Below are positions 9,451 to 20,701 of a stretch of 64,000 nucleotides of DNA, piece after piece (positions within the stretch are counted from its first letter, which is position 1; each line of letters starts with the position of its first letter). The position numbers and the translations under genes were made by a program. The notes beneath the pieces are model-generated. The model made no database searches. It was not told the origin of the DNA and saw only the letters and a program-made list of their open reading frames with translations. The stretch is from NCBI GenBank assembly GCA_014529385.2, contig CM043966.1, positions 108,197,587-108,261,586 on the forward strand. Reading direction: 5' to 3'. Source of the stretch: Adiantum capillus-veneris (taxonomy: Eukaryota > Streptophyta > Polypodiopsida > Polypodiales > Pteridaceae).

Positions 9451-11682
9451 ATGATACGCTAATGTTTTCCACAGTGGAATCCTACATGGATCTAGCTGTT
9501 TGCTTGACTGGAACACGGTTCAATAGGATGTTCAATGAAACCAAGAGTAATATCTTGATTTTCCACATCGTTGTCCATTTGCAACCATATGATTGTAACG
9601 GTTCCTATGCAAGCATAGTGTGTAGACTCCATTTAGAACGCACATGAGCATGCTAAACGAGTTATCACAACAAAGATGTACTGGAAAGAGTACCTCTTGT
9701 CACTTTCAATGTAAGTAACTTGCTGACATAACTCATCAGCCAAGTTTAAGTCCTTGAATTGTTCTCAAATTTCATTAGTAAACAATCCCACCATAACTAG
9801 TGTGCAAGGTTGAGAACCTGACTTATACATGAAGAGACTAAACCTAGTCGCAAACATGTTGTAACTTATGGTAAACAAAATCCAACTAGAGCAATAAATT
9901 CTTACTAATTGGATTGTTGGGTGCTAATGTGTGCAATTTGCATATCCTTTAGCACAAGATTATACTTTGTAACATGTCTATTCCCTTGGATAACTGACAG
10001 TATTGAGGTGTTTCTCCCGCACGGTTTACACACAGTTCTCCGAGATGACTGGTAAACGGGGATCACAATATCATACAACATTGCAAAGGAATCAACAATG
10101 TCCTGAATAACCATCATGGTTAACTTGTAAAATCCACAAGCACCCAAACCGAGCCACGACCTCTATTGGTGAGTTCCATAGACCCAAAAGTAATCTCATA
10201 GAAATATTGAACATAGAAGAGAGATCCATTCCCTTTGCGACGCATATGAAGCCAACCGAGCTGCTAGCAAGGATGTGTGAGAGAGAGATCCATTCCCTGG
10301 CCGCCATTACACACAGACACAAATGGATAATTCTTGATCTAGCTTTGAGGCGGGGAGTACTTGCTGCGTGGGAGCTCGTCCTTATCATGGGGGACTCTGC
10401 AGTGCTTGACTGAGAGCGCCAGGTCGCATGTCGCATGAACCTGAGTACTCCTTGTTGCACAGCAGGATGACTACTACTGCTAAACTGCCCAGCGTGGTAG
10501 AGAGCAACTGCATGAGCCATGGAGGATCACAGCTCAGGAGTCAGTATCATGCAGTACAGTCTTCCGCCTTACATATTATAGTAAAGTTGGCATTGTGCTT
10601 TTGCAGGCCACACTGCTCTGGTTCTCTACAACATTGCAACGACCAGGTGATAATTAATCATCATTTTCTGCAGCTCCACTTGCAAGTCCAATTTAACACA
10701 TTAATCACCTTGGTCTCTTACTAATCAATTCATTTAAAGACTGCATGCAGGCTTCCTCAGTATTGATTGCACTTCACTAACACAGAAGAGTACACCGATC
10801 ATTACGAAATCCACTAGATACCTGACACCAATCTTATCAATGAGCGCAGTAAGATCGAATTGAGCAATCCGGTGCATCGCATGCTGAAAACGATGCGCTT
10901 GTTTGATGAGGACGACGGTGACAATGGGTCGAGTAGCGCCATAAAGAAGTACTACTATCGCTTGAGCACAGAATATGTGCACGCGAGGACCTTCTTTCTG
11001 GTGAGAGTGGGGATGTGGGAGGGGATTGCGCCACCCCACATGCCCAAAGGTGCCGATAACCTGTTTCGGTTCAAGCACCATAGTGGATGCGGACAAGTGG
11101 CGCGATGTGGAGGCATTGACGTCTGCTTGGCCCGCAGCAGCCTTGACGGCGACGCGCCCTTCATCTCTTTGCTGGAGCTTCGACCCCTGCCCCCCTCTCT
11201 CACCTCTATCTCCCTCATCAATGCCACAAATCGCTTTTTCATCCTTCATCGCCGCCACGCTTGTCCCCCTGTGAAAGGACCCTTTTAGCCATTTTAGCCC
11301 TGTACTTCCTGCCTCGACACCTTAAGCTACAGCTTCGCCAATGCTACTTAGTCCACCACCCCTTCTCTGTCACTACTCCACTATCCAAACTTACCTTTAT
11401 AGCCAGCTTTCTAGTGGCTAGTTTACAAAAAATCAAAGCATCTAGTTCTTTTGGATATGTTTGCTGGGAAGTATCTACATTTGTTTGCATCTTGACTTGG
11501 CAGAGAACGATGTTGAGCAGCTAGGGGTTTGTCTCTCAAGGAAGGTTCTTTCTGTCACTTACACTCAAAAAATGCCTTTGTTATTATCGATTTAGTTATC
11601 CTCATGAATATCACAATTTCACGTTTTCCCATTTCAGGCTTTTTGCACGCAGAACTGAGGTCAAATAAGCCCCAATTTTCTC
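9451..11682. other. No assignable gene; several unsupported open frames
   Basis: Moderately long frames exist (minus 10,092-10,520, 142 codons; minus 10,734-11,258, 174 codons; plus 10,860-11,288, 142 codons). They overlap each other on both strands around 10.9-11.25 kb in GC-richer sequence, which produces long chance frames. None shows a motif I recognise. Captured host exons are possible but unproven. Confidence 0.35.
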
Positions 11683-11821
11683 TGGACTCCTTGCATGCAG
11701 ACTTGAATATAGTTGTACTTGACATTGTAAATTTGTGCTCTAGGGGCACATGATAATGCATATCTTCTTGACAATGTTTTAATCATATAGATCTTGATAC
11801 TGCAGGCATGCAAGGAGTCCA
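11683..11821. repeat. Inverted repeat with exact 16-bp arms, about 107 bp apart
   Basis: The sequence TGGACTCCTTGCATGC (11,683-11,698) and its exact reverse complement (11,806-11,821) bound an AT-rich interior. The size would fit a very small MITE. No flanking duplication was identified. Confidence 0.6.
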
Positions 11822-13681
11822 TAACAAAATATTCAGTTAAGTACCTTTGAAATGATGTAAAGCTCCTAAATTCAAGTCTGTTGAGGTTGTTTCGTCTGTT
11901 TATCTTGTTCCTTGTCTGTTTTTGTTATGCGCCACAGCTCCCATGGATGCTTGCATAAAACTGACAAAACCTAACAACGAAACTCTAGTTTTGCATAGCT
12001 TTTGTTTCCAAAATTGTACTCCCTACTGACAACACCCTTGTTATTATTAGAGGTTATTTTGTAGGCCTCGTGATTTTATCACTTGTTTTATTGGTGAGTG
12101 TTGCAATGAGTGCTCAAAAGAAAGTTATGACTAAGGGTAGTGGGTTCTTGAATGCGTTTAACGATGTTGCCAGCATGGAGGCCGGAGGGAACCTGTGTTG
12201 GTGGATGAAAACTTAAAAGGCTCTCAAGGTGCAGTTACCGAAATGGCATCATTGTGGAGGTTCATTTTTTGATGTTCTCGCTTCCTCGTTAGATGAGGGT
12301 AGTGACTAGGCTAGTCCCCTAAAACCCTAGGTCCCTTCCCTCACTTTCTATCTTTTGCTCACTTTCTCTTTCTTGCTCTACGCTTTTTTGAACAATCCTA
12401 TACATATATATATCGGGTTTTCAAGCCCTCGACCGCTCTCCACCTAGTGCTTGCATGAGCCTCTTTGGAGGTTGTGGCTTAGTTGTGCTCAGCTTCTTGC
12501 AAAGGAGCATCTCAAGCCATTTTTCAGTCCTTCCCCTCTCTTTTCTCCTCATGCGCTAACAACCCCATGCTAGAAGCTCTCGTCCCTTCACATACTGATC
12601 TTGCACGCTCTTTCTTTTCTTGTGGAGCTCTTTTCAACCCCTCGGAAGGCAATAATTCTGTCGCTTCGTCATATTTTCACTAGCGTGGCTTTCGCGTGTT
12701 GGATCTGTCATGCGAGCCCTGTTTGAAGGGCTTTGGTGTCTGTAGTGTTTTGCATTTGAGGAGCTTTAAGGTTAGTGGAGCATCAAATTTGCAAGATGCG
12801 GAAAAGTTAGCAATTGGCGGCGGTGAAGGGATGGAAGTGACGAGCTTGAGGTCGTGGTTGTCACCCGTGATGGGCTTGAAGCCCCAACTTCGCATCTCGG
12901 GAACAAATTCACCCAAGATCTCTAGTGGCATTGATGTCCCGCCATGGCATCTGCGAGCAGTGCATATTGAGCAATGTGTTGGTTGTATTTAAAAACATAA
13001 CATTTTTAGAAATCCACAACTTGCACTTTGTCAGCTTATTGTATTAAGTGTGTTTTCATTGTATTAAGTGTCTGTTTTCTTAACTCGGCCTACTTGTTAA
13101 ACTAACAGGGTTGTATTAGCACCCCTCACAAGATGGCGTGCCTTGAATCATGCCACACAAAGGCCGAAAGGCAACTAACAGGTGCTTTGTTAATCATAGA
13201 GTTGGTGGGTGCTCTATTAATCATAGAGTTGGTGGGTGCTCTGTTGGCATTTACGTGCACATCTTGATAATAAGTTGGAATTGCAAAGCGGGTTGCTACA
13301 CGTGCCTGAAAAGTAAACCTAACTTTCCCCTTAGCCAATTCAAGGAAAAGAATTTTGTATGTTTGGAGAGATGATTTATTGTAAACAATGCTCCTATGTG
13401 GGGTAGCTCTATTAAGGTTTTACTGAAGCTTCGGGTGCGGTTTTAGAACCTTGTGCACGTTTGATGCCTTTTTCACTTTGCTATTATGGGAGCGCCTTTG
13501 ATCAGCTTTTGTGATGTAGCAATTGGTCTTGGGTGTAATGGGTTATTGATTGAGAGGGTTTTAATCAGTGCAATAAGTGTCAATAAGCACACAAGTTATT
13601 GTTGGAGGTCTCTTATATTTAGTGTTCTCTATTTCTCTCTAGTTCATCTGTCATTCTACCTTAGGATCTCTCTCTGGGGGC

Positions 13682-13683
<2 letters not shown>
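11822..13683. other. No recognised gene; contains a 27-bp tandem duplication
   Basis: I find no transposon or host protein motif. Around 13,193-13,243 the block TTAATCATAGAGTTGGTGGG is present twice in tandem with a period of about 27 bp. A pyrimidine-rich, TATA-containing stretch (about 12,345-12,420) resembles an LTR promoter region but has no supporting ends. Confidence 0.35.

Positions 13684-13724
<41 letters not shown>
13684..13724 (+). repeat. (TC)n microsatellite
   Basis: A dinucleotide tract of about 40 bp ending in a run of C. Confidence 0.9.
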
Positions 13725-13726
<2 letters not shown>

Positions 13727-15772
13727 CCCTAAGTGGCAATCTGTAAGATATCCTTTTGTTTGAGCACATTCTAAGAAAATGTAATTTTCTTTATTGCTTT
13801 TGATAGCCTCGCATTTAAAGTCAAACGTGAAGTTTTCCCCAAAGATCATAGACAATGCTAAAAAGATATTAAGCTGAAGGTTTCCCCAAAGAGCATGTAC
13901 ATTATTATAAAGATATTAAATAATATCTTCCTTGGTGATATATTATGGTGATGTTTCTATCTAATAATTCCATTTATGTCACTTATATAAGTCTCAGCAA
14001 ATTGAACTATTGTATACTTGCATTTTATGGTCATGCCACTGAGCTTTATTGCATCATTCTTTCTTTGGTATCCCTTGTGCTCAATGCAAGCTCAGTTCTA
14101 AGCTAGCAGTTTGGGGATTGTAGACAAAAAGATTGCTACACTCATAAACTATTCTAGGAGTTGTCTTGGATTGTGGGCATACCCTTGAACTATGAGAGCG
14201 GTGCACTAACTCTACCTTAAACCTGTTGGAGCCATCATGGAGCTATGGGTTACGGGCACAACGGGAGCCACACGAGTGCAATTTCCTCCATGTGTGTGAG
14301 GCTGTTGTAGCCTTGCCAAAGCACAGAGGAGACGTAGAGCTGCTTGCAATAGTCATGTTGGGCATACCCTGCAATCAAGGTGCTTCCAGAGTCGACATTA
14401 CATATAGAAAGCTCATGAATGAATTCTTATGCTTTTGTAAGGGCACCACACTTGGCTTACATATCGACCAAAGCATTTCCAATCAGTGTTAGAAAAAAAC
14501 AGGGGTACAATGTATTCTAATAAGCTAAAATCATAAAATCCTCGTTAGATTTTATATAATTGTCATGTGATGGGATGGTAGATTTTCTTTTCTACATGGT
14601 AAAATAGCTCTTTCCTATATGGTAAAGTAGCAGTTTGTACGTCTTTATTTCTCCAAGTACCATTATTACAAGTGGAGATACTTTTGGATCTGCATTGTGG
14701 CTATACTTTAATTAACATCATAGGCCTCGGGTCTAGCAAGCAGTTGGGAGATCTTTAACATACGGGACTCGCCTTTGAGCTAAGATTATTAAACAGCAAG
14801 ACAATAGTAGATTCTAATGGATAGAATTGGAGGAATTTAAATTGTGATGGATCTCATCATTTGGATCATAATTTTTTGGTTGAAGTTGAGGGAAGTGTGT
14901 ACAGATGTTGAGTGACTTTCATAAGGATTGACATGTCAATGAGTTTCAAGTGAGTAAATTTTCACAACCTACTTTAGGCAAAGAATATATACATGGGAAC
15001 GGAGCCATGACAGTACAAGCTTGCTAGCTATGGTGTCTGTTAAAGCCCCCAAAAGCTAAGAAGCGCTCTGTTTATTTCTCAACGGATGTACAATTATTAC
15101 ATAGTGTTTGTATGTTATTTTTCTAGAAGTTTGTTTGTATGTTTCTTTTTGGAAGTTCTATGACAATGGTGGAATTCTTAGTCAAGCCTGTCAAGATTCA
15201 CATTTGCTTGGTACACTTTAGGTGTAATCATTTTCATTTTGTGTGATATGCATAGGATTCCTTGTAATCAAAAGTCTTGGATTGTAAAGTAGAGGTTGTT
15301 TAGCTGGTATAGCAGGCTCTAAGATAGTTGATCTGTAAACTCGTGACATTGGCCATGGGTAAGTCTAAAGGAGGCCATTGCGAGTAGGATATGTGGACAC
15401 TTGGCTATATCTATGAACCTTTAGCATATGTGATGATGTAGAGAACATCTCGTATGTCCTCATAAGCTATCCTGTTAAATGCGTTCGGATAGAAATTAGA
15501 ACAAAAATTGTGCTTTCACACTTGGCCAATTTCTTGTTTGTGGAAGCCTAGCAAGAAGTTACATTATGTGCAACACTTTGAACCCAAGCCAATACACAGA
15601 CACTTGGATGAGTAACGAGACTTAGCATGTTTATAGAAGAAAGGTGGACTCTTGAAAGGTGTAGTACAAAGGCTTAAATTTAAGAGCAATAGCCATGTGG
15701 AAAACTCCAAAAGAGGGAGGGGGTGGGTCTACATTAATTATCGATGCCCATCCCTTTCCCCACATGCTCAAA

Positions 15773-15773
<1 letters not shown>
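13725..15773. other. No gene recognised
   Basis: AT-rich with short frames only. The longest (plus 14,226-14,492, 88 codons) has no family resemblance I can name. Confidence 0.4.

Positions 15774-15862
<89 letters not shown>
15774..15862 (+). repeat. (CT)n microsatellite
   Basis: A pure dinucleotide tract of about 88 bp. All three plus-strand frames read through it as SLSLSL. Confidence 0.95.
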
Positions 15863-15865
<3 letters not shown>

Positions 15866-16718
15866 CCTTGCATTTCTTTTGAGCAGTAAGAAGCATGAGC
15901 CTTTTAGTACTTGTAATTTTCAAGGCACACCTAAAAGAAGGAAGAGAGTGGAGTCTCGGGGCGGGTTCAGATGAGCTCGTTGGTAAAAGAGGTACAAAAA
16001 CTTTTCTCCCACCTTATTGTTCACATAAGGCGACGACAACACATGTATGCAAACCTTACAACAAGCTTTCAACTAATCAACGATAATGAAATGGTGAAGT
16101 GGATGGCATAATCAGGGCTTCTTACACTCAAGCTGCATGAGGTTTTCATGCATGATGGCATGCCACAATGTTAGACTACGTCAACATAATTCCCTTGCTC
16201 TTGACCTACCATTATTTGTTATATAGAGAACAATCCATTTTATGTGTGCTTTATATCCCATTTAGGAAGCCTACTGGGAAGCCTACTGAGTAGGTAGCTA
16301 GTATCATGTGTTTTGAGATTAAGATTTGTATCAATTTACAAAGGAAATGTTGTTCATTTTTTGACAAATTACATTGAATCAATTGGTTTATTTTAATCTA
16401 GTATTAATTTTATTTCTTGCTTTTCATGGTGGTTTTTTTCCTCAAATGAAAGCACACTACACTTTACACTTCTGATCATTTACAATTCAACATGAATTTT
16501 TGCAAAGCATGTGTCATGTTACTAGTATACATAAAATAGTGGGCCATTACATTTTGTACGGAATCCATATGGGGAAATGACTCATTACAAGAATGTCCAT
16601 ATCTTGTCTATATGTAGGGGAGTATGTTAGAATTTTAGATACCATACATAAGGGGGTTTCTCTAATTTGGATGCACACATGTGACATCCTCCCATTACTA
16701 ATAGTGAATCCCTTGAGG
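15863..16718. other. No gene recognised; interior next to the right end of the TIR element
   Basis: AT-rich, no protein motifs. At about 16,702-16,717 the motif GTGAATCCCTTGAGG resembles the element's own terminus (GTGAATCCCTCAGG) and may be an older internal end. Confidence 0.4.
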
Positions 16719-16938
16719 TCACTATGCTATACACTCTTTGACTAGTTTTACTCAGTTAGATCATGTGAGGCATAAGTTTTATATGTAAGATAGGGGTATG
16801 ATAGTTTTCTTCATTGATTGTTGTATAAGCGTAGAAAGGGGGGTCATACTCCCTAGTATGAGTCGTATATAGGGGTTTTATCAAAGTTGTCCGCTCGTAG
16901 GTGGCATCCTGTTTTGTATATAGAGTGAATCCCTCAGG
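16719..16938 (+). repeat. Right terminal segment of the TIR element family (copy A)
   Basis: It is homologous over about 220 bp to 36,339-36,557, with shared blocks such as ATATGTAAGATAGGGGTATG, AGAAAGGGGGGTCATA and ATATAGGGGTTTTATCAAAG. It ends in the inverted terminal motif and is followed by GATGGACT. Confidence 0.75.
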
Positions 16939-16946
16939 GATGGACT

Positions 16947-18240
16947 ACAAGCAGATGGCTTTTAGCCATGCCAAATAGGTGGTAATAGATGGCTCGTAGC
17001 CCTTCATGTGGGCTCATATCCTGTTCTTTTATCGTTAAATCATGCCTAGCTTCACCTTTCCCACAAAGAAGTAGGAAGGGGAGAGAGAGAGAGAGAGAAT
17101 GTTGAGCTGAGGAAAATCTCGTATTTGAATCTGTTTTATGCCCCTTGCACATGATGCCGTGCAAACCATGTATGTATCTTAGCTTATTATATAAGCATAT
17201 AGCAGTGTACTGGTACCACGCTCTCAGAGAGAGAGGTACCAAGAATAACATCTTGACTCACTTATCGTGTATGTGATCGTGATTGTAGCAAGGTTCATAT
17301 GGATGGCACTTTGCCTGTGAATACACATAAACACAAAATGTTTGAAAACATGAATGACTTAGCTCGTCCTTGGCAGAGTAGCTAGTGCTATAGCGGAAGC
17401 ATAAGGAATGATGGGTGTTGTACGTCCATCATACTAGTATGCCATGCATACATATCAAAAAATAGAATGATAATCCCTTGGCTTCAATGACATGCTCAAC
17501 ATGTGAGTCGCTGGTATACGTGACTTACACGATTACACTGGCATGGATACATCACAATGCACCGTTACGTATTATGAGCTTATATCCACATAGTGCCAAA
17601 TATTTATCATTGATCTAAAATCAATGGATAATACCTTGGCACATAAGAGAAGTCATACTTCACATGAAGATAGGCAAGGCACGTTGCTTTATACAGTGGC
17701 TTCTTAGGGAGTTTGCCCAAGCACTTTTCTTTGCACAGCAAAGATATCCTTTCCTAGACAAAAACAAACATAACGTGAAAATTGACTAACCTTGTCATCC
17801 ACTTGGCCAGTTTTTTTAATTTTCGATCGAATCTGACGTATAGCCATATGTACGCCTTGAGTGAGGTAGCGTATGTATCATATACATGCCTGCTTGGGAT
17901 GTAATATCCCGCAAACATCTTGGCAAGGTTTCCCCAGTTTGTATGCTAATAGATTATTCCAAACCCTAGAAACCATTATGCAAAATGCCAAAAGGGAAGC
18001 TTTGCTTCTCCTTGGTGAAGTGGAGGGAATGGTCGGCCATGTCAAGGTCCCTGAGCCTTCTCGATCAAGGGTAGTAATAGGCCATGCCGATCTCCATGAG
18101 ATGCGTAAGTACTACCAGATTGTGACCGGTACCCTGCATCATATATGCAATAGGCCTTGCCACAACACTGTGACATTTGTCCGTGACAAACATCCCTTGG
18201 AACAAGCTCCCTTCCACCATAACTCATGGTTTCAAAGCGT
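16947..18240. other. No gene recognised; flank between the TIR element and the Tat-like LTR element
   Basis: There is a short GA tract at about 17,080-17,098. The longest frame (plus 17,873-18,313) runs into the LTR and overlaps another frame on the opposite strand. No motif supports a gene. Confidence 0.4.
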
Positions 18241-19160
18241 TGGTGCAGCCAAAGTCGGTCCGCGCTATAAAGTGTGTTGTGCATTGCAAAGGGTGTCAAC
18301 AAGTGCATGGTAGAGGGCTGAAGCTAGTGTGGGAGACCTCAACAGGACAGTGGCAATGAAAATGCATGCTTAAAGTCTTTTTTTTAGGCCAGCGGGCCTT
18401 TGAAGTGAACTAATTGGGACGGCACGTCAAGTGTTCGAGATGCGTGGAATGTGCCCCGAAATGCGATGTTCAAGATGCTCTAGAAGCTCGTCCAGACGGC
18501 TCCTCAAACGGGGCTTCGATGTGAAAGATATGCCAGTCCGAAGCTAGAAGGCTTCGCAGGTCCCGACGGGCAGGCAGGTACACATAGGTGGCAAAAACTG
18601 GTATCATTGGATATGTGCGTAAAGCTCAAGCTGTGGACCATGCCGGTCTTTTCGGTTCGCCATTCGGAGCTCAAACGGACAAGTTATGGCCTGTGGAATA
18701 TTTGTCGGGGGTCGGGTACGTGCTCACCGGGCCACGTTGGTAGGCTCGTCGACAGGCAGGTTTTTAGGGCTCGCCAAGATTCAGGAAAATTGCATGTAAC
18801 GTGGGGGTCAGTCAAGACTTGCGGCTTGCTGATCGAATTCGTGTGCATCGAGATGGGCCGAATCTAAGTTGGCAAGCGGATGGCGAGAAGGGGTCAGATG
18901 GTTTTTCCCGTTTTAGGATGTGGTACCTAAGGCCAGGGTGACACCAATCGATGGAGGAGATATGGGATTCAGAATCAGTAAGATGGAGTTTCCATACAAC
19001 ATGCTCGAAAAATCTTATTTGGAGAATCCGTGCACATAGAAGCACCAACCATGTGGGAAACAAACACATGAGCCTCCTTGGTTGTAATAAATAAAAGTAG
19101 CAAAGTTTGGTTGGAGTTGGAAAAAAAGAAAGGGAAGGAAACTCAAAGGCTAAAAAAAAA

Positions 19161-20346
19161 GAGGAAAGGTAGAGGGAAAGCCCAAGGAGCAGTAGCTCCG
19201 GGCTTCATTGCCCAAAAAAAGCATGTTTTGATTTTTTCTTTGGCCTTGGAAAAGAGTGAGAGAGAGAAGGACAGCGGGTTCGAGTTTTTGTGGGCCTTGG
19301 CTTTGGAGCTGAGAGAAAGGAAGAGGAGCAGGTTTTTTTTCGAAGAAGATGGTTTTCCCTTTAGGCTTGAAAGTGAGAAAGAAAAATAAGGGGAGAGAAC
19401 TTCTTCGACGGGTCTTTTTGGTCTTGAGTTGTTCGCTCGTTTGGAACCACAGGGAGCTCACCAGGAGTACAAGCCATGGAGTCCTTGAAAGCCGGGCTCG
19501 AGTGGGTCTCACCCTTGTGTACTTTTTGATGCGCGTCGGTTGCGGCGTTGATCCTACACTTGTGATTGATGCTAGTAAAGCAGAGTTTACCCCATTGCAT
19601 TGAGTTTCTTGCGTAATCTCATCCCCCTTTTTCCCCCTTCTCTTCTGCTCTCGTGTGTGTGCGTGCGGGTGTGTCGGCAAGTGTGCGCCACCCCGACGAA
19701 GTGTTGCAGAGAGAGAGAGAGTGTGTGTGTGGCGTTTTGAGCATGTGGGAGAGCGTAAAAGCTACTGGATTGAGGTGCGCGGGTTGTGTGAGTTAGTAAA
19801 AAGAGGAAAGGTAGAGGGAAAGCCCAAGGAGCAGTAGCGCCGGGCTTCATTGCCCAAAAAAAGCATGTTTCAATTTTTTCTTTGGCCTTGGAAAAGAGTG
19901 AGAGAGAGAAGGACAGCGGGTTCGAGTTTTTGTAGGCCTTGGCTTTGGAGCTGAGAGAAAGGAAGAGGAGCTGGTTTTTTTTCGAAGAAGAGGGTTTTCC
20001 CTTTAGGCTTGAAAGAGAGAAAGAAAAATAAGGGGAGAGAACTTCTTCGACGGGTCTTTTTGGTCTTGGGTTGTTCGCTCGTTTGGAACCACAGGGAGCT
20101 CACGAGGAGTACAAGCCATGGAGTCCTTGAAGTCGGGCTCGAGTGGGTCTCACCCTTGTGTACTTTTTGATGCGCGCCGGTTGCGGCGTTGATCCTGCAC
20201 TTGTGATTGATGCTAGTAAAGCAGAGTTTACCCCATTGCATTGAGTCTCTTGCGTAATCTCGTCCCCCTTTTCCCCCCTTCTCTTCTGCTCTCGTGTGTG
20301 TGCGTGCGGGCGTGTCGGCAAGTGTGCGCCGCCCCGACGAAGTGTT

Positions 20347-20430
<84 letters not shown>

Positions 20431-20509
20431 CGTGTGGAGTTTTGAGCATGTGGGAGAGCGTAAAAGCTACTGCATTGAGGTGTGCGGGTTGTGTGAGTTA
20501 GTATGTGTC
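19161..20509 (+). repeat. 642-bp tandem duplication within the 5' LTR
   Basis: Copy 1 spans 19,161-19,802 and copy 2 runs from 19,803 to about 20,509. The copies share GGGCTTCATTGCCC, GGAACCACAGGGAGCTCAC and GCAGAGTTTACCCCATTGC. The junction GAGTTAGTAAAAAGAGGAAAGG joins LTR-late to LTR-middle sequence. The 3' LTR has only one copy, so the duplication arose after insertion or by unequal exchange. Confidence 0.85.
20350..20428 (+). repeat. (GA)n microsatellite inside the LTR
   Basis: About 79 bp of AG repeat. The homologous positions in the first duplicate (about 19,709-19,721) and in the 3' LTR (about 27,474-27,483) hold only about five to seven repeats. Confidence 0.95.
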
Positions 20510-20659
20510 TATGTGAGCGCGTGTGCGCGCGTGGTTTGGTGAAAAGAGCGAGTCGAAGGTGCCCGCAAAGTGGGTTGGGGTGTAGTGTGTGCCCTGGGCT
20601 ATAGGAGGCATTCCGTGTTGGTGCGCTGGGCGTGCTCCCCATTCCCCCTCTCCATCTTC

Positions 20660-20677
20660 TGGTGTCCCCCACGGAGG
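20660..20677 (+). promoter_or_regulatory. Probable primer-binding site of the Tat-like element
   Basis: TGGTGTCCCCCACGG starts five bases after the LTR end. The leading TGG matches the complement of a tRNA CCA end, and the position is right for minus-strand priming. I cannot name the tRNA with confidence. Confidence 0.5.
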
Positions 20678-20701
20678 AGCGCACTGATTGCTCCTAGTTA
20701 A

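Larger units (their letters stand above)
5043..16938. mobile_element. Candidate large TIR DNA transposon (11.9 kb), non-autonomous or with decayed transposase
   Basis: The left end CCCGGGGAATTCACC at 5043 and the right end GTGAATCCCTCAGG at 16,938 are imperfect inverted repeats of about 14 bp (11 of 14 positions match). They are flanked by the same 8 bp, GATGGACT, at 5035-5042 and 16,939-16,946. The first 150 bp and last 220 bp are homologous, in the same order and orientation, to the two ends of the 687-bp element at 35,871-36,557, which has its own flanking duplication. An 8-9 bp duplication fits hAT or Mutator-like transposons; I cannot choose between them. No transposase is recognisable inside. 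The interior carries a LINE relic and microsatellites, so the unit may be a cargo-carrying relic. The shared 8 bp could still be chance. Confidence 0.5.
18241..20654 (+). repeat. 5' LTR of the Tat-like element (2,414 bp, with internal tandem duplication)
   Basis: It aligns to the 3' LTR from TGGTGCA to CTCTCCA. It is about 728 bp longer because an internal segment is duplicated: the block GAGGAAAGGTAGAGGGAAAG starts at 19,161 and again at 19,803 (period 642 bp), and the second copy carries a long GA expansion. An alternating purine-rich and T-rich region with AATAAATAAAAG lies at about 19,086-19,097. The promoter position is not determined. Confidence 0.9.

Noticed and set aside
10734-11288. 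Overlapping frames of 142-174 codons on both strands
   Set aside because: Mutually overlapping frames in GC-richer DNA, no motif and no consistent codon pattern. Kept only as a note.
16626-16938. Initially read as a solo LTR (TGTTAGAATT start after a purine run)
   Set aside because: Homology with 36,339-36,557 starts only at 16,719 and ends in a TIR motif, which fits a DNA-transposon end better than an LTR.
19150-19680. Frames of up to 176 codons in the Tat-like LTRs, also at 20,100-20,684 and 27,107-27,697
   Set aside because: They lie wholly inside LTRs, differ between LTR copies and read through GA tracts; no protein motif.
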